22,414 bases of DNA, from positions 1-22,414 of the forward strand of contig NZ_JARVCN010000427.1 of assembly GCF_038442745.1 (NCBI RefSeq), written 5' to 3'. Position 1 is the stretch's first letter. Each line of letters begins with the position of its first letter. Source of the DNA: Crocosphaera sp038442745 (GTDB taxonomy: Bacteria > Cyanobacteriota > Cyanobacteriia > Cyanobacteriales > Microcystaceae). This document shows, one piece after another, positions 16,101 through 22,414 of this stretch. The notes under the pieces are model-generated. The model was not told where the DNA came from and made no database searches. It was given only the letters and a program-made list of their open reading frames with translations. The position numbers were made by a program, and so were the translations under genes.

Positions 16101-16509
16101 TGCCATTCCTAGTGGGTTTGTCTCCTTAGACTCGTTACCCCTCACTCCTAATGGAAAAATAGATACAAAGTCCCTTCCTGCGCCCAATCAGAGCCGTTCT
16201 GCAGGGGAGTGGAACGCTCCCAGAAATGCAACAGAGGAATCAGTAGCAAAGGTGTTTACTGAGGTGTTAGAAGTAGAAAAAGTAAGTATTAACGACGACT
16301 TTTTTGATTTGGGAGGTCATTCTCTGCTGGCCACACGATTAATCGCTCAATTACTCGATATTTTTCCCGTTGATATTACCATTATCGATCTTTTTGAAGC
16401 TCCTACCGTTATGGGATTATCTGAACGTATTGACGGGAAACAAGTACGCAATCGCATTCAAAGCGTTGAAGAAGAGATTACAGAAGAACGAGAGGAAATT
16501 GAGATTTAG
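13123..16509 (+). CDS. Monomodular non-ribosomal peptide synthetase (TubC-C-A-T)
   Basis: This 1128-aa megasynthase has one complete elongation module. Residues 2-55 resemble a TubC-type N-terminal docking domain (VDEFLSYLYGLEVNLWLEGD). The condensation domain (about 74-510) has the catalytic HHIIADG with His209, and looks like the common LCL type. The adenylation domain (about 530-1020) shows YTSGSTGKPKG (682-692), FDAS (727-730), NAYGPTE (814-820), YKTGDL (902-907), GRLDNQLKIRG (920-930) and NGKID with Lys1012. The thiolation domain has DLGGHSL with the phosphopantetheine serine Ser1067. Aligning to GrsA by eye, the pocket residues read D-A-P-T-L-G-A-V-N-K, which I cannot match to a known amino acid. 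There is no thioesterase or reductase; the chain ends in a 15-residue acidic tail. Both ends therefore suggest transfer to and from partners not present here. Confidence 0.93.
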   Translation: MKTVDEFLSYLYGLEVNLWLEGDRLRCSAPEEVLTPDLTKELQTRKEEIIQFLRQANLTVNNNLEPIEPVDRNENLPLSFAQQRLWFLEQLQPDSFIYHIPTAVRLTGSLNIPVLEQSFNEIIRRHETLRTHFTTVDGEPIQVIDSTLTLSIPVLKVESLAEKEQEAEVFNLATQEAQKPFNLAKDPLLRVTLVQIKPTDHVVLLTLHHIIADGWSMDILIRELTTLYEAFSNNKPSPLPPLPIQYGDFASWQRQRLQGEKLDQQLAYWKEQLEGSLNVLQLPTDFTRSRIQGFRGANQTFNLSPQLTQQLKTLAQKEGVTLFMTLLAGFKVLLYRYSGQEDIIVGSPIANRNRAEIEGLIGFFVNTLVLRTNLAGNPSFQDLLNQVKGVTWGAYDHQDLPFEKLVEELHPERDLSYNPLFQVKFRLENAPTDTYNLPNLSLSSLKQANPTAKLDLSLDMYETDRGLVGGFEYNQDLFTPETIERMVENFCTLLESIVDDPTRPISELSMLTPAEKQAVLLDWNHTRVDYGENYCFHQLFEEQVRKNPDAVALIFENQSLTYQELNQKSNQLAHYLQKLGVKPEVKVGICVERSPEMIIALLAIFKAGGAYLPLDPAYPQERLAFMVADAELSVLLTPENLAATLPQTPTVCFDRDLEIINQESTDNPLSDVTPQNLAYLIYTSGSTGKPKGVLVTHGGLVNLTEDKLRVCKVSPHSCILQFFSFSFDASIPEIIMALAGGAKLCLARLETLLPGPALLQLLQEEKITHITMTPSALANLTVTELPDLEMVLVGGEAPSPDLIENWSSDRLFINAYGPTEVTVNASMVPCGNGHPTLPTIRPSANKQLYVLDTHLQPVPVGVLGELHIAGVGLARGYLNRPDKTAEVFVPNPFGAISGSRLYKTGDLACYLPDGRIKLLGRLDNQLKIRGFRLETGEIETLLQQHPQVKTCVVIGREDTFGDKRLVAYYVSETDTIPTSGELRQFLRAKLPEYAIPSGFVSLDSLPLTPNGKIDTKSLPAPNQSRSAGEWNAPRNATEESVAKVFTEVLEVEKVSINDDFFDLGGHSLLATRLIAQLLDIFPVDITIIDLFEAPTVMGLSERIDGKQVRNRIQSVEEEITEEREEIEI

Positions 16510-16521
16510 TAACCAGTAATG

Positions 16522-16535
16522 TCGGAATTCGGAGT
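16522..16535. repeat. Two degenerate tandem heptamers (TCGGAAT/TCGGAGT)
   Basis: Two adjacent 7-bp units lie just after the NRPS stop codon, of the same general style as the heptamers at 11865. The rest of the 267-bp spacer up to 16776 shows nothing I can assign. Confidence 0.3.
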
Positions 16536-16776
16536 TGAATCTTTTTTAGGGAGATGATGGGTATTTGACACTCCTGCTCTCGACATATTTTGTATAAATT
16601 TTCTTGTATTGAACTCAGATTAGGTAAGCAATAATAAGTTTTTAACCTTTGAATTCCTGTTCATAATTGAGAATTTATCTCAAAGCTATAGGTTCTGAAT
16701 TCTATGCATGACAGGTGATGACACCCATAATGTGTAACTCGACTTAAACTTTGATGTGTGACTACATAATCAAATG

Positions 16777-17118
16777 TTATGCAGACTTATACCGAGCATT
16801 CATTTTAGCGCGATGTAACTGTTGTAGAAGTTCATCCCTTCCTTTTATTTGTTCGATACGGTGGATAATTTTTCCCTCACTAAACAGGATCAGAGTGGGT
16901 AAATTTTTTAGGCGGTAAGTATTAGCTAATTGAAAATTGTTGTCAGCATTAATACTCACCACTTGTAAAGGTTCGTCCCATTCACTTTGTATTTTTTCTA
17001 GAAGGGGATTAATTAATAGACATAACCCACACCAGGGGGCCCAAAAATTAACAAGGACAGGGTTAGGGGAGTCTAGAACAACGCGGGAAAAATTTAGATC
17101 GTTAACAGACAAGATCAT
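16777..17118 (-). CDS. Thioredoxin-like protein with WCGLC active site
   Basis: This 113-aa single-domain protein has the thioredoxin fold throughout: VLVNFWAPWCGLC (21-33), INADNNFQLANTYRLKNLPTLILF with the cis-proline loop (LPT), and GRDELLQQL near the end. The two cysteines Cys30 and Cys33 are kept but the proline between them is leucine, giving C-G-L-C instead of the canonical C-G-P-C. Changing this proline in known thioredoxins alters redox potential. Cyanobacteria have an atypical thioredoxin class (TrxC) lacking the canonical CGPC proline; this may be one, but I am recalling the class and cannot check it. Probably a cytosolic disulfide reductase or redox regulator; standalone gene. Confidence 0.88.
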   Translation of the reverse strand: MILSVNDLNFSRVVLDSPNPVLVNFWAPWCGLCLLINPLLEKIQSEWDEPLQVVSINADNNFQLANTYRLKNLPTLILFSEGKIIHRIEQIKGRDELLQQLHRAKMNARYKSA

Positions 17119-17162
17119 CGATTCAGTTGTTTTTATCTTCTTTTTATAAAATTCTTCGAACT

Positions 17163-17309
17163 ATGCTACAACCATTTGGCTTATTCTGGCAATGGATTTT
17201 TCAGCACGGGGATCACGAATATCTGCTTGAGTCTTTATGGTTGATCGGTTTAGGTTCAAGGTATACCTCAAGAAATCTTACTTATGTTTCAGATTATAAC
17301 CATAAATAA
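17163..17309 (+). CDS. Possible small protein of 48 aa
   Basis: An ATG-started frame encodes a tryptophan-rich, partly hydrophobic peptide starting MLQPFGLFWQWIFQH and ending in a TAA. Codons look ordinary and the frame lies in the otherwise empty spacer between the thioredoxin start and the convergent end of the SGNH hydrolase gene. There is no Shine-Dalgarno and no family I recognise. It may be a chance frame. Confidence 0.25.
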   Translation: MLQPFGLFWQWIFQHGDHEYLLESLWLIGLGSRYTSRNLTYVSDYNHK

Positions 17310-17337
17310 ATCCTGGAACTGGCTCCATCATCAATCT

Positions 17338-18537
17338 CTAGTATTCTGTTGCGCAAATTTTTTGGCTGATGATTTCTCCTGCTAGTTTATGACCTGACTT
17401 ATTCCAGTGACCACTTCCCATAATTGTATTATCAAACCCGTGTAAAAAGACTTGATTTTCATCAGCGTGGGATTGAAAGACAGGAGCTAGGGTTAGCACG
17501 ATAAATCCCTGCTTTTCTCCTAAGTTAGCAATGCGCTCATCGGGATAAAAGGGATTTTTAACTTCTGCTTGATTAAAATATTGTTCTCGATAATTAATAT
17601 CAGGGTAAACTTGAGCCGGGTTACTTAATGTTACTACCAACAACTCAGAATTAATGGACTTTGTTTCTTGCTGAATTAATTTAATTAATGCTTCTGTAAT
17701 ATTCCACGCTTCTTGCCAGTTGGGATCACTGTTTTTGTAAAGTTCTGGGTTAAAATCAAGATATTGAAGCGCATCTTTACTTTTAGTTTCTGTTTGAGTT
17801 CCTAATAATTGGCGACGCTTTTTAATAGCTATTCTTGTTTCATTAAGTAATTGCAAAATACGAGAATTATTGATGGTCGAAAAAATAGCTTTTCTTGTAA
17901 AACTATTGCGCCATTGATAGGTTTCTGTTTCTTTGAAGGATGAATCTAAGACATATTTATCACCTTCTTTGATTAGAAAAGGACTAAATCTATCCTCAGG
18001 ACTCAATGTTTTTGAGTTATTGATAATGTCATTACCGGTGAAGACTGCTAAAACAACCAAATCGGGGGAATATTGACTAACATGATGTTTTAAGGTCATG
18101 TATTCTTGTGCTGTACCATAGTCACCCACACCAAAATTAATCACCTCAACGTTTTGATTTTGAAACCTTGGACATTGGGGTAATTGATTTTCCATCGATG
18201 ACCAAAAAGTATCCTCTGCATTAACTTGTATTGCTTCGGCGAACGAGTCACCAACCACAGCAATTCTAAAGGTATTTTCTGATTTTTGTTTAGTGTATTC
18301 TTTATCTCTTAATCCATCTTTATTCACCGATACCCAACCCTCTCCTTCGTGTTTCCACCACCCCGATATTCCTGGTATTAAAGCATGACCTCGATGGGAA
18401 TCAGCTTGATAAAAACTAGGGTAAGCAATCCCCATTATTCTGAGGGCAATTTCTCCGATTATTAGAGCAAAAATTGCTCCTCCTAACCCTAATAAAATAT
18501 TGCTACTGAGTTTTTTAAGTCGGTTGGATTTAGACAT
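17338..18537 (-). CDS. Membrane-anchored SGNH/GDSL-type hydrolase
   Basis: This 399-aa protein begins with a basic N terminus and one membrane helix (about 12-36), so the catalytic domain is probably periplasmic. The SGNH core starts at FRIAVVGDSFAEA (90-102) with nucleophile Ser98 in block I; the block II glycine is in NFGVGDYGTAQEY (134-146), the block III GND is at 168-170, and a C-terminal block V is HWNKSGH (377-383). Many relatives have Asp two residues before the first His of this block; here it is Ser (GSGHWN), so the usual Ser-His-Asp triad may be incomplete or use another acid. Family members are esterases or O-acetyl transfer/removal enzymes acting on glycans or lipids. It lies 14 bp downstream of the ABC ATPase gene and may be cotranscribed with it; the substrate is unknown. 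Confidence 0.82.
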   Translation of the reverse strand: MSKSNRLKKLSSNILLGLGGAIFALIIGEIALRIMGIAYPSFYQADSHRGHALIPGISGWWKHEGEGWVSVNKDGLRDKEYTKQKSENTFRIAVVGDSFAEAIQVNAEDTFWSSMENQLPQCPRFQNQNVEVINFGVGDYGTAQEYMTLKHHVSQYSPDLVVLAVFTGNDIINNSKTLSPEDRFSPFLIKEGDKYVLDSSFKETETYQWRNSFTRKAIFSTINNSRILQLLNETRIAIKKRRQLLGTQTETKSKDALQYLDFNPELYKNSDPNWQEAWNITEALIKLIQQETKSINSELLVVTLSNPAQVYPDINYREQYFNQAEVKNPFYPDERIANLGEKQGFIVLTLAPVFQSHADENQVFLHGFDNTIMGSGHWNKSGHKLAGEIISQKICATEY

Positions 18538-18551
18538 AATTTTAGTTGTAT

Positions 18552-19769
18552 TTATTTTAATAAAGATTGCTCGGTTTCTCTATCAAAAAGGTGAATTTTT
18601 TCTTTATTGAAAAATAACCATAATTTGTCACCTATTTTAACTTGATTTTCTCCCTGAGTACGAACAATAATCTGAGAAGGTGTTTCGTCTAAAGTTTTGG
18701 TAAATAAATAAATTTCATTACCTAAATTTTCTATTAATTCTACTTTAACTGGTAAGCTTTCTGGACTAGAATTTCCTATGATAATATGTTCAGGACGAAT
18801 TCCCAAGATAGCAGATTTTTTAGATATTTTTTTCAAACAGTCTTGCCAGGCTAAAGGAAGAGGAAGTGTAAAATCACGATGAATAATTTCTGAGGGATAA
18901 TTAATTGTCACAGGTAAAAAATTCATTGAAGGAGTGCCAATAAAACCAGCAACAAAACAATTAGCAGGGGAAGAATATAATTCTAAAGGAGAAGCAACCT
19001 GTTGAATTTTACCTTTATTCATAACAGCAATTCGCTCACCCATAGTCATCGCTTCTACTTGATCATGAGTCACATAAATAGTTGTGGTAGCAAGTTTACG
19101 CTGTAATTGAACAATCTGAGAACGAGTTTGACCCCTAAGAGTTGCATCCAAATTAGACATGGGTTCATCCATCAAAAAAACTTGAGGATTTCTAGCGATC
19201 GCCCTTCCTAAAGCAACTCGTTGTTTTTGTCCTCCTGATAAATCTTTTGGTAAGCGATATAACAAAGATTCTAACTGTAATAATCGAGCAACTTCTTGAA
19301 CTTTTTGATTAATATTTGTTTCTGTCGGTGAATAGTAACGAAATTGCTTAGGTAACGATCGAGTTAAACCCATTAATCCTTTTTCCAGTCCTGCTGGCAT
19401 AAACGACTTATTTTTACCTTTTATTCCTTGGTTCATACGACGTAAACCAAAAGCGATGTTATCATAAACATTGAGATGGGGATAAAGGGCATAGTTTTGA
19501 AAAACCATAGCAATATCTCGTTTTTTTGGAGGCAGATGGGTTATGTTTTCTTCTCCTATAAAGATGTTGCCAGAAGTAGCATTTTCTAGCCCTGCAATCA
19601 TCCTTAAAAGGGTACTTTTTCCGCAACCAGACGGACCTACTAAAACCATAAATTCTCCGTCTTCAATTTCTAAGTCAATATGGTGTAAAACCTTGACTTC
19701 ATCACCCTTTGACTTTCCCCCTCGTTGGGGAAAACTTTTATTGATATCTTGTAAAGTAACTTTGCCCAC
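18552..19769 (-). CDS. ABC transporter ATP-binding protein, MalK/UgpC (CUT1) type
   Basis: This 405-aa ATPase drives a sugar or polyol importer from the cytoplasmic face. It contains Walker A GPSGCGKST (45-53), Q-loop Gln91 in VFQNYALYPH, the ABC signature LSGGQ (177-181), Walker B VFLMDEP (197-203), H-loop His235, and a C-terminal TOBE region with GIRPEHI (323-329) typical of MalK-like proteins. About 34 extra residues (roughly 111-150) lie between Q-loop and signature, where E. coli MalK has a short linker, and account for the protein being longer than the usual ~370 aa. The start codon is GTG. No permease or binding-protein gene is in the window, so it may be a shared ATPase serving unlinked permeases, such as glucosylglycerol, trehalose or glycerol-phosphate systems. 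It diverges from hslO. Confidence 0.9.
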   Translation of the reverse strand: MGKVTLQDINKSFPQRGGKSKGDEVKVLHHIDLEIEDGEFMVLVGPSGCGKSTLLRMIAGLENATSGNIFIGEENITHLPPKKRDIAMVFQNYALYPHLNVYDNIAFGLRRMNQGIKGKNKSFMPAGLEKGLMGLTRSLPKQFRYYSPTETNINQKVQEVARLLQLESLLYRLPKDLSGGQKQRVALGRAIARNPQVFLMDEPMSNLDATLRGQTRSQIVQLQRKLATTTIYVTHDQVEAMTMGERIAVMNKGKIQQVASPLELYSSPANCFVAGFIGTPSMNFLPVTINYPSEIIHRDFTLPLPLAWQDCLKKISKKSAILGIRPEHIIIGNSSPESLPVKVELIENLGNEIYLFTKTLDETPSQIIVRTQGENQVKIGDKLWLFFNKEKIHLFDRETEQSLLK

Positions 19770-19854
19770 GTTAATACACTAGAATTGTTTGTTTGATATT
19801 GTACAGTTTGATTAAGATAAGAAAAAATATATCAAGAAATGTAAAAGGATTTTC
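19770..19854. promoter_or_regulatory. Divergent promoter region of the ABC ATPase gene and hslO
   Basis: The 85 bp between the two start codons must hold both promoters. For hslO, TTGTTT followed after about 18 bp by TAAGAT is a possible weak pair, and AAAGGA at 19844-19849 is a good ribosome site 5 bases before the ATG. No heat-shock element (CIRCE) is visible. Confidence 0.4.
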
Positions 19855-20754
19855 ATGGTGGATAAACTGATACGGGCAACAGCAGCAGACGGGGGTATTC
19901 GGGCGGTTAGCCTTATTTCAACCCGACTCACAGAAGAAGCAAGACAACGTCATCAACTTTCCTATGTGGCAACGGCAGCCTTGGGACGTACCATGTCAGC
20001 CGGTTTATTGCTGGCTTCTAGCATGAAAAAAGAGGGTTCCCGTGTCAACATTAGGATTAAAGGAGATGGTCCGTTGAAAGGGATATTAGTAGATGCAGGT
20101 TTAGACGGAACGGTGAGGGGTTATGTTGCCAACCCCAGTATTGAACTGCCTCCTAACTCCTTCGGTAAGCTAGATGTGGGGGGTGCAGTTGGACACAAAG
20201 GTTTTGTGTATGTGGTGCGAGACATGGGCTATGGTTATCCTTATTCCAGTACCGTAGAGTTAGTATCCGGGGAAATAGGAGACGACATAACCCATTATTT
20301 GGCTACTTCCGAACAAACCCCCTCAGCCTTGTTATTAGGCGTATTCGTGGGGGCGCAAGGAGTAACCGCAGCAGGAGGTTTACTGTTGCAGGTGATGCCT
20401 AAAGCGGCTAGAGACGAACAGTTGGTGGCTACTTTAGAATCTCGTATTGGTAAGCTTTCCGGGTTTACCCCTTTATTACGGGAAGGGAAAACGTTGCCGG
20501 AGATTTTAGAGGAATTATTGGGGGATTTAGGATTAGTTATTTTTCCCGAAGTTCAGATGTTGCGGTTTCATTGTCCTTGTTCTTTTAGTAGGGTTTTAGG
20601 GGCTTTGAAACTATTAGGAGAAGAAGAATTACAAGATATGATTGAAAAGGACAATGGTGCAGAAGCAACCTGCGAATTTTGTGGGGAAGTTTATCAAGCG
20701 GATAGTGATCAATTAGCCCAGTTAATTGAAGAGTTACGCCGACAATCAGTTTGA
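19855..20754 (+). CDS. hslO: Hsp33 redox-regulated chaperonin
   Basis: Hsp33 is a cytosolic holdase activated by oxidation: disulfide formation and zinc release expose client-binding surfaces during peroxide or bleach stress. The 299-aa protein matches the family across its length: DKLIRATAADGGIRAVSLIST near the N terminus, ALGRTMSAGLLLASSMK (42-58), INIRIKGDGPLKGILVDA-like block (64-81), and a C-terminal zinc/redox switch C240-x-C242 and C273-x2-C276 in HCPCSFSRV and CEFCGEVYQ. All four cysteines are present, so the switch should work. It has a good ribosome site and is followed by its own terminator, so it is monocistronic. Confidence 0.95.
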   Translation: MVDKLIRATAADGGIRAVSLISTRLTEEARQRHQLSYVATAALGRTMSAGLLLASSMKKEGSRVNIRIKGDGPLKGILVDAGLDGTVRGYVANPSIELPPNSFGKLDVGGAVGHKGFVYVVRDMGYGYPYSSTVELVSGEIGDDITHYLATSEQTPSALLLGVFVGAQGVTAAGGLLLQVMPKAARDEQLVATLESRIGKLSGFTPLLREGKTLPEILEELLGDLGLVIFPEVQMLRFHCPCSFSRVLGALKLLGEEELQDMIEKDNGAEATCEFCGEVYQADSDQLAQLIEELRRQSV

Positions 20755-20786
20755 TTTAAGAAAATAGTTTAGTAGAAAATTTTTGT

Positions 20787-20826
20787 ATAGGTAGGGTTGA
20801 TTTACCATTTGACTCTACCTATTTTT
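20787..20826 (+). terminator. Intrinsic terminator downstream of hslO
   Basis: ATAGGTAG (20787-20794) pairs with CTACCTAT (20815-20822), giving an 8-bp stem with a 20-nt loop, followed immediately by a T run. It lies 33 bp after the hslO stop codon. Confidence 0.72.
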
Positions 20827-20925
20827 GATCTCACTGATAAAATTAACTGCTCTCCCAAAGATACGAAATAGTAAGATTTTTTCCTTAACTCAAGCTACAC
20901 GATAGGCAATCTCACTATGAAGTAG

Positions 20926-20942
20926 ATGATTACAGTAATCAT
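20926..20942. repeat. 17-bp palindrome just after the stop of the HEPN-like gene
   Basis: ATGATTAC-A-GTAATCAT is a perfect palindrome with a single central base, one base beyond the stop codon of the minus-strand gene ending at 20944. The loop is too tight for an ordinary terminator at full pairing, and no T run follows on the minus strand. It might be an operator or part of a weak terminator; a chance occurrence cannot be excluded. Confidence 0.4.
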
Positions 20943-20943
20943 A

Positions 20944-21720
20944 TTATACGATTAAGTCAAGATCGATATTTGTCTCAACGTAAATAATCCCTTTAGGAAG
21001 AATTGTACAAAAACCATCCTCGTAATGGATTAAGGCTTCATTATCTAATAATTTCAAAATTTTTGTTCTGTATCTACTTGCATTATTATATCTGAGCCAT
21101 GCCATTAAATCTGTATCCTTAACTTTATTAGGTTGTTTGTAGTAAACAATAAGTAAAGTCTTTTGATCGGATTTTAATTTTGTATTTTGAATGCGTATAA
21201 AACCATCAATTTCTACTATGATGGGTATTTTAGTTTCATTGATACTCTCAACAATTTTTCTCGCTTCATCAATACTATTTACGTGGTAATTACGTATTAT
21301 TTCGATTAAAATCCAGTCCACACAATTAGAAACTAACAAAGAATCAGAGTAATTAGGATTAACCTCTCCACCAACATGGGCTACATCTCTTTTATTCCTA
21401 ATTCTCAGGATAATTCTTATAAGTTGAGGAATATAAAAACGAATTTCCTCTGGTAATTTAGTATTATTGCCGACCCGATTTATAAGATTTTCTGTATTTT
21501 TTATGTTATCTTTGAATGCTGTATAATTACCTTGATCTAGATATTCAAGTAAACGTAAAATACATTCACTAAAACGTGCAGCATTTAACTCTGCTGGCTG
21601 AAACTTTCTTAAAAAGAACTGTTGTTTTATGTTCTGATATTCATCAATAAGTGATGTAAGTATTTCTTGTGGAATAGATTCAGATAAAGCAGACTCAAGT
21701 TGCTCTCTTTTAACACTCAT
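20944..21720 (-). CDS. HEPN-motif protein with C-terminal winged-helix-like region, unknown function
   Basis: I do not recognise a named family for this 258-aa protein. The mainly helical N-terminal half contains RIRNKRDVAHVGGEV (106-120), in which Arg108-Asn109 and His115 form an R-x6-H motif of the HEPN type, common in RNases of toxin-antitoxin and abortive-infection systems. Residues about 183-250 (KSDQKTLLIVYYKQPNKVKD through LPKGIIYVE) look like a winged helix, with KILKLLDNEALIHYEDG resembling the recognition helix and wing. No signal peptide or membrane segment is present. It follows another unknown gene by 23 bp on the same strand, so the two are probably an operon. A defence or stress-triggered RNase role is inference from the motif and pairing. 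Confidence 0.65.
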   Translation of the reverse strand: MSVKREQLESALSESIPQEILTSLIDEYQNIKQQFFLRKFQPAELNAARFSECILRLLEYLDQGNYTAFKDNIKNTENLINRVGNNTKLPEEIRFYIPQLIRIILRIRNKRDVAHVGGEVNPNYSDSLLVSNCVDWILIEIIRNYHVNSIDEARKIVESINETKIPIIVEIDGFIRIQNTKLKSDQKTLLIVYYKQPNKVKDTDLMAWLRYNNASRYRTKILKLLDNEALIHYEDGFCTILPKGIIYVETNIDLDLIV

Positions 21721-21743
21721 AATTTAATAATTTTAATTTTCAC

Positions 21744-22340
21744 TTAAGTTTCAGAAATCCAATCTTGGGCAATCTTTTCGGCTTCTTCCGTAAGATAATA
21801 CAAACCTTCAGGGGTTTTCTGAAAGTATTTTTTATTAGTTTTGGCACATAGTGTGTCGCTAAAGCTTTTTTGACCTATCGAAACGGTTTCGTGTCTTTTT
21901 TTTAGATATTGATAAGCTAATACAGGCTTTACAGCACTTTCAATTTTGAGTTCTCTAGTAATATCATATAAAGCAAAAATAGCTATTTTACTGTTACTAT
22001 TAAGTTTTCTTATATCAAACTTTTCAAGTTTAGATTTCATACCAGTCCATTTATTAATTTTTTCACTTTCTTCTTTTGTTATTCTGGTATTTTTTCTAGA
22101 ATTCTTTCTTATATAATTCCAATATTCTACTCCCTTTAATTCTGGATCTTTTATTTCTAAAATAATGTTTTGTACTTTTTTTGAACCATCAGGGTTAAGT
22201 TTAAAAGTACCATCAGAAGGGACAAAGTATCGTTTAGAAGTATGATTGGTGTAAGTGGAAAAGTTAGCATCATGTATTTGATTATTCTGAAGTTTAGCTG
22301 CCTTATTTAGATGTTTTTTATTTGGGGCTTCATTAAACAT
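21744..22340 (-). CDS. Unknown protein with C-terminal winged-helix-like region, possibly cut by the window edge
   Basis: From the ATG at 22340 this is a 198-aa, basic, lysine-rich protein of no family I recognise. The middle part contains VPSDGTFKLNPDGSKKVQN and VEYWNYIRKNSRKN. The last 65 residues (SAVKPVLAYQYLKKRHETVS, then FQKTPEGLYYLTEEAEKIA) resemble a winged-helix domain ending in a beta-wing and a final helix. The reading frame stays open upstream to the window end (at least to 22412), passing a TTG at 22400 and encoding a hydrophobic stretch (SLLLLYLITVGNAIYVWAY), so the true start may lie outside the window. It is the first gene of a two-gene unit with the HEPN-motif gene. No catalytic motif is evident. 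Confidence 0.6.
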   Translation of the reverse strand: MFNEAPNKKHLNKAAKLQNNQIHDANFSTYTNHTSKRYFVPSDGTFKLNPDGSKKVQNIILEIKDPELKGVEYWNYIRKNSRKNTRITKEESEKINKWTGMKSKLEKFDIRKLNSNSKIAIFALYDITRELKIESAVKPVLAYQYLKKRHETVSIGQKSFSDTLCAKTNKKYFQKTPEGLYYLTEEAEKIAQDWISET

Positions 22341-22414
22341 CTGATTATAAGCCCATACATATATAGCATTTCCCACAGTTATGAGGTACAGTAACAGCAA
22401 TGAGCAAACCAGTT

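Overview
The window looks like chromosomal DNA of an AT-rich cyanobacterium. It carries ten copies of the cyanobacterial HIP1 octamer GCGATCGC (starting at 7007, 8686, 10515, 10675, 10738, 11573, 13187, 14898, 15545 and 19195), many more than chance predicts at this base composition. Gene content fits as well: a TubC-docked NRPS, an ExbB-ExbD-TonB system, a CGLC-type thioredoxin and an Hsp33. The genus cannot be fixed from the sequence alone.

Left part (1-5955): a very AT-rich surface-polysaccharide region without HIP1 sites. It holds the damaged C-terminal part of a GDP-mannose 3,5-epimerase, a GT4 glycosyltransferase, an unusual GT62 (Anp1/Mnn9-like) enzyme otherwise known mainly from the fungal Golgi, a GT2 glycosyltransferase on the opposite strand, and a second GT4-type enzyme. 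GDP-mannose is a natural donor in this setting. A 10-bp inverted repeat spanning about 111 bp (694-804) between the first two genes may mark a miniature or degraded mobile element.

Middle part (6188-12955): an FAD-linked oxidoreductase of the GlcD type; a tandem CAP-domain lipoprotein divergent from queE (7-deazaguanine pathway); a small lipoprotein; an exbB-exbD-tonB set on the minus strand; and a sterol desaturase/fatty acid hydroxylase family membrane enzyme.

Right-middle part (13123-20754): a monomodular NRPS (TubC docking, C, A, T; no thioesterase), which follows the hydroxylase on the same strand; a thioredoxin with a WCGLC active site; a membrane-anchored SGNH hydrolase; a MalK/UgpC-type ABC ATPase with an extra segment in its helical domain; and hslO (Hsp33) with a good intrinsic terminator.

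Right edge (20944-22414): two unrecognised minus-strand genes 23 bp apart. The downstream one carries an R-N-x5-H motif of HEPN type and a C-terminal winged-helix-like region. The upstream one also ends in a winged-helix-like region, and its reading frame is open to the window edge. This pair is the best candidate here for an uncharacterised, possibly defence-related, system.
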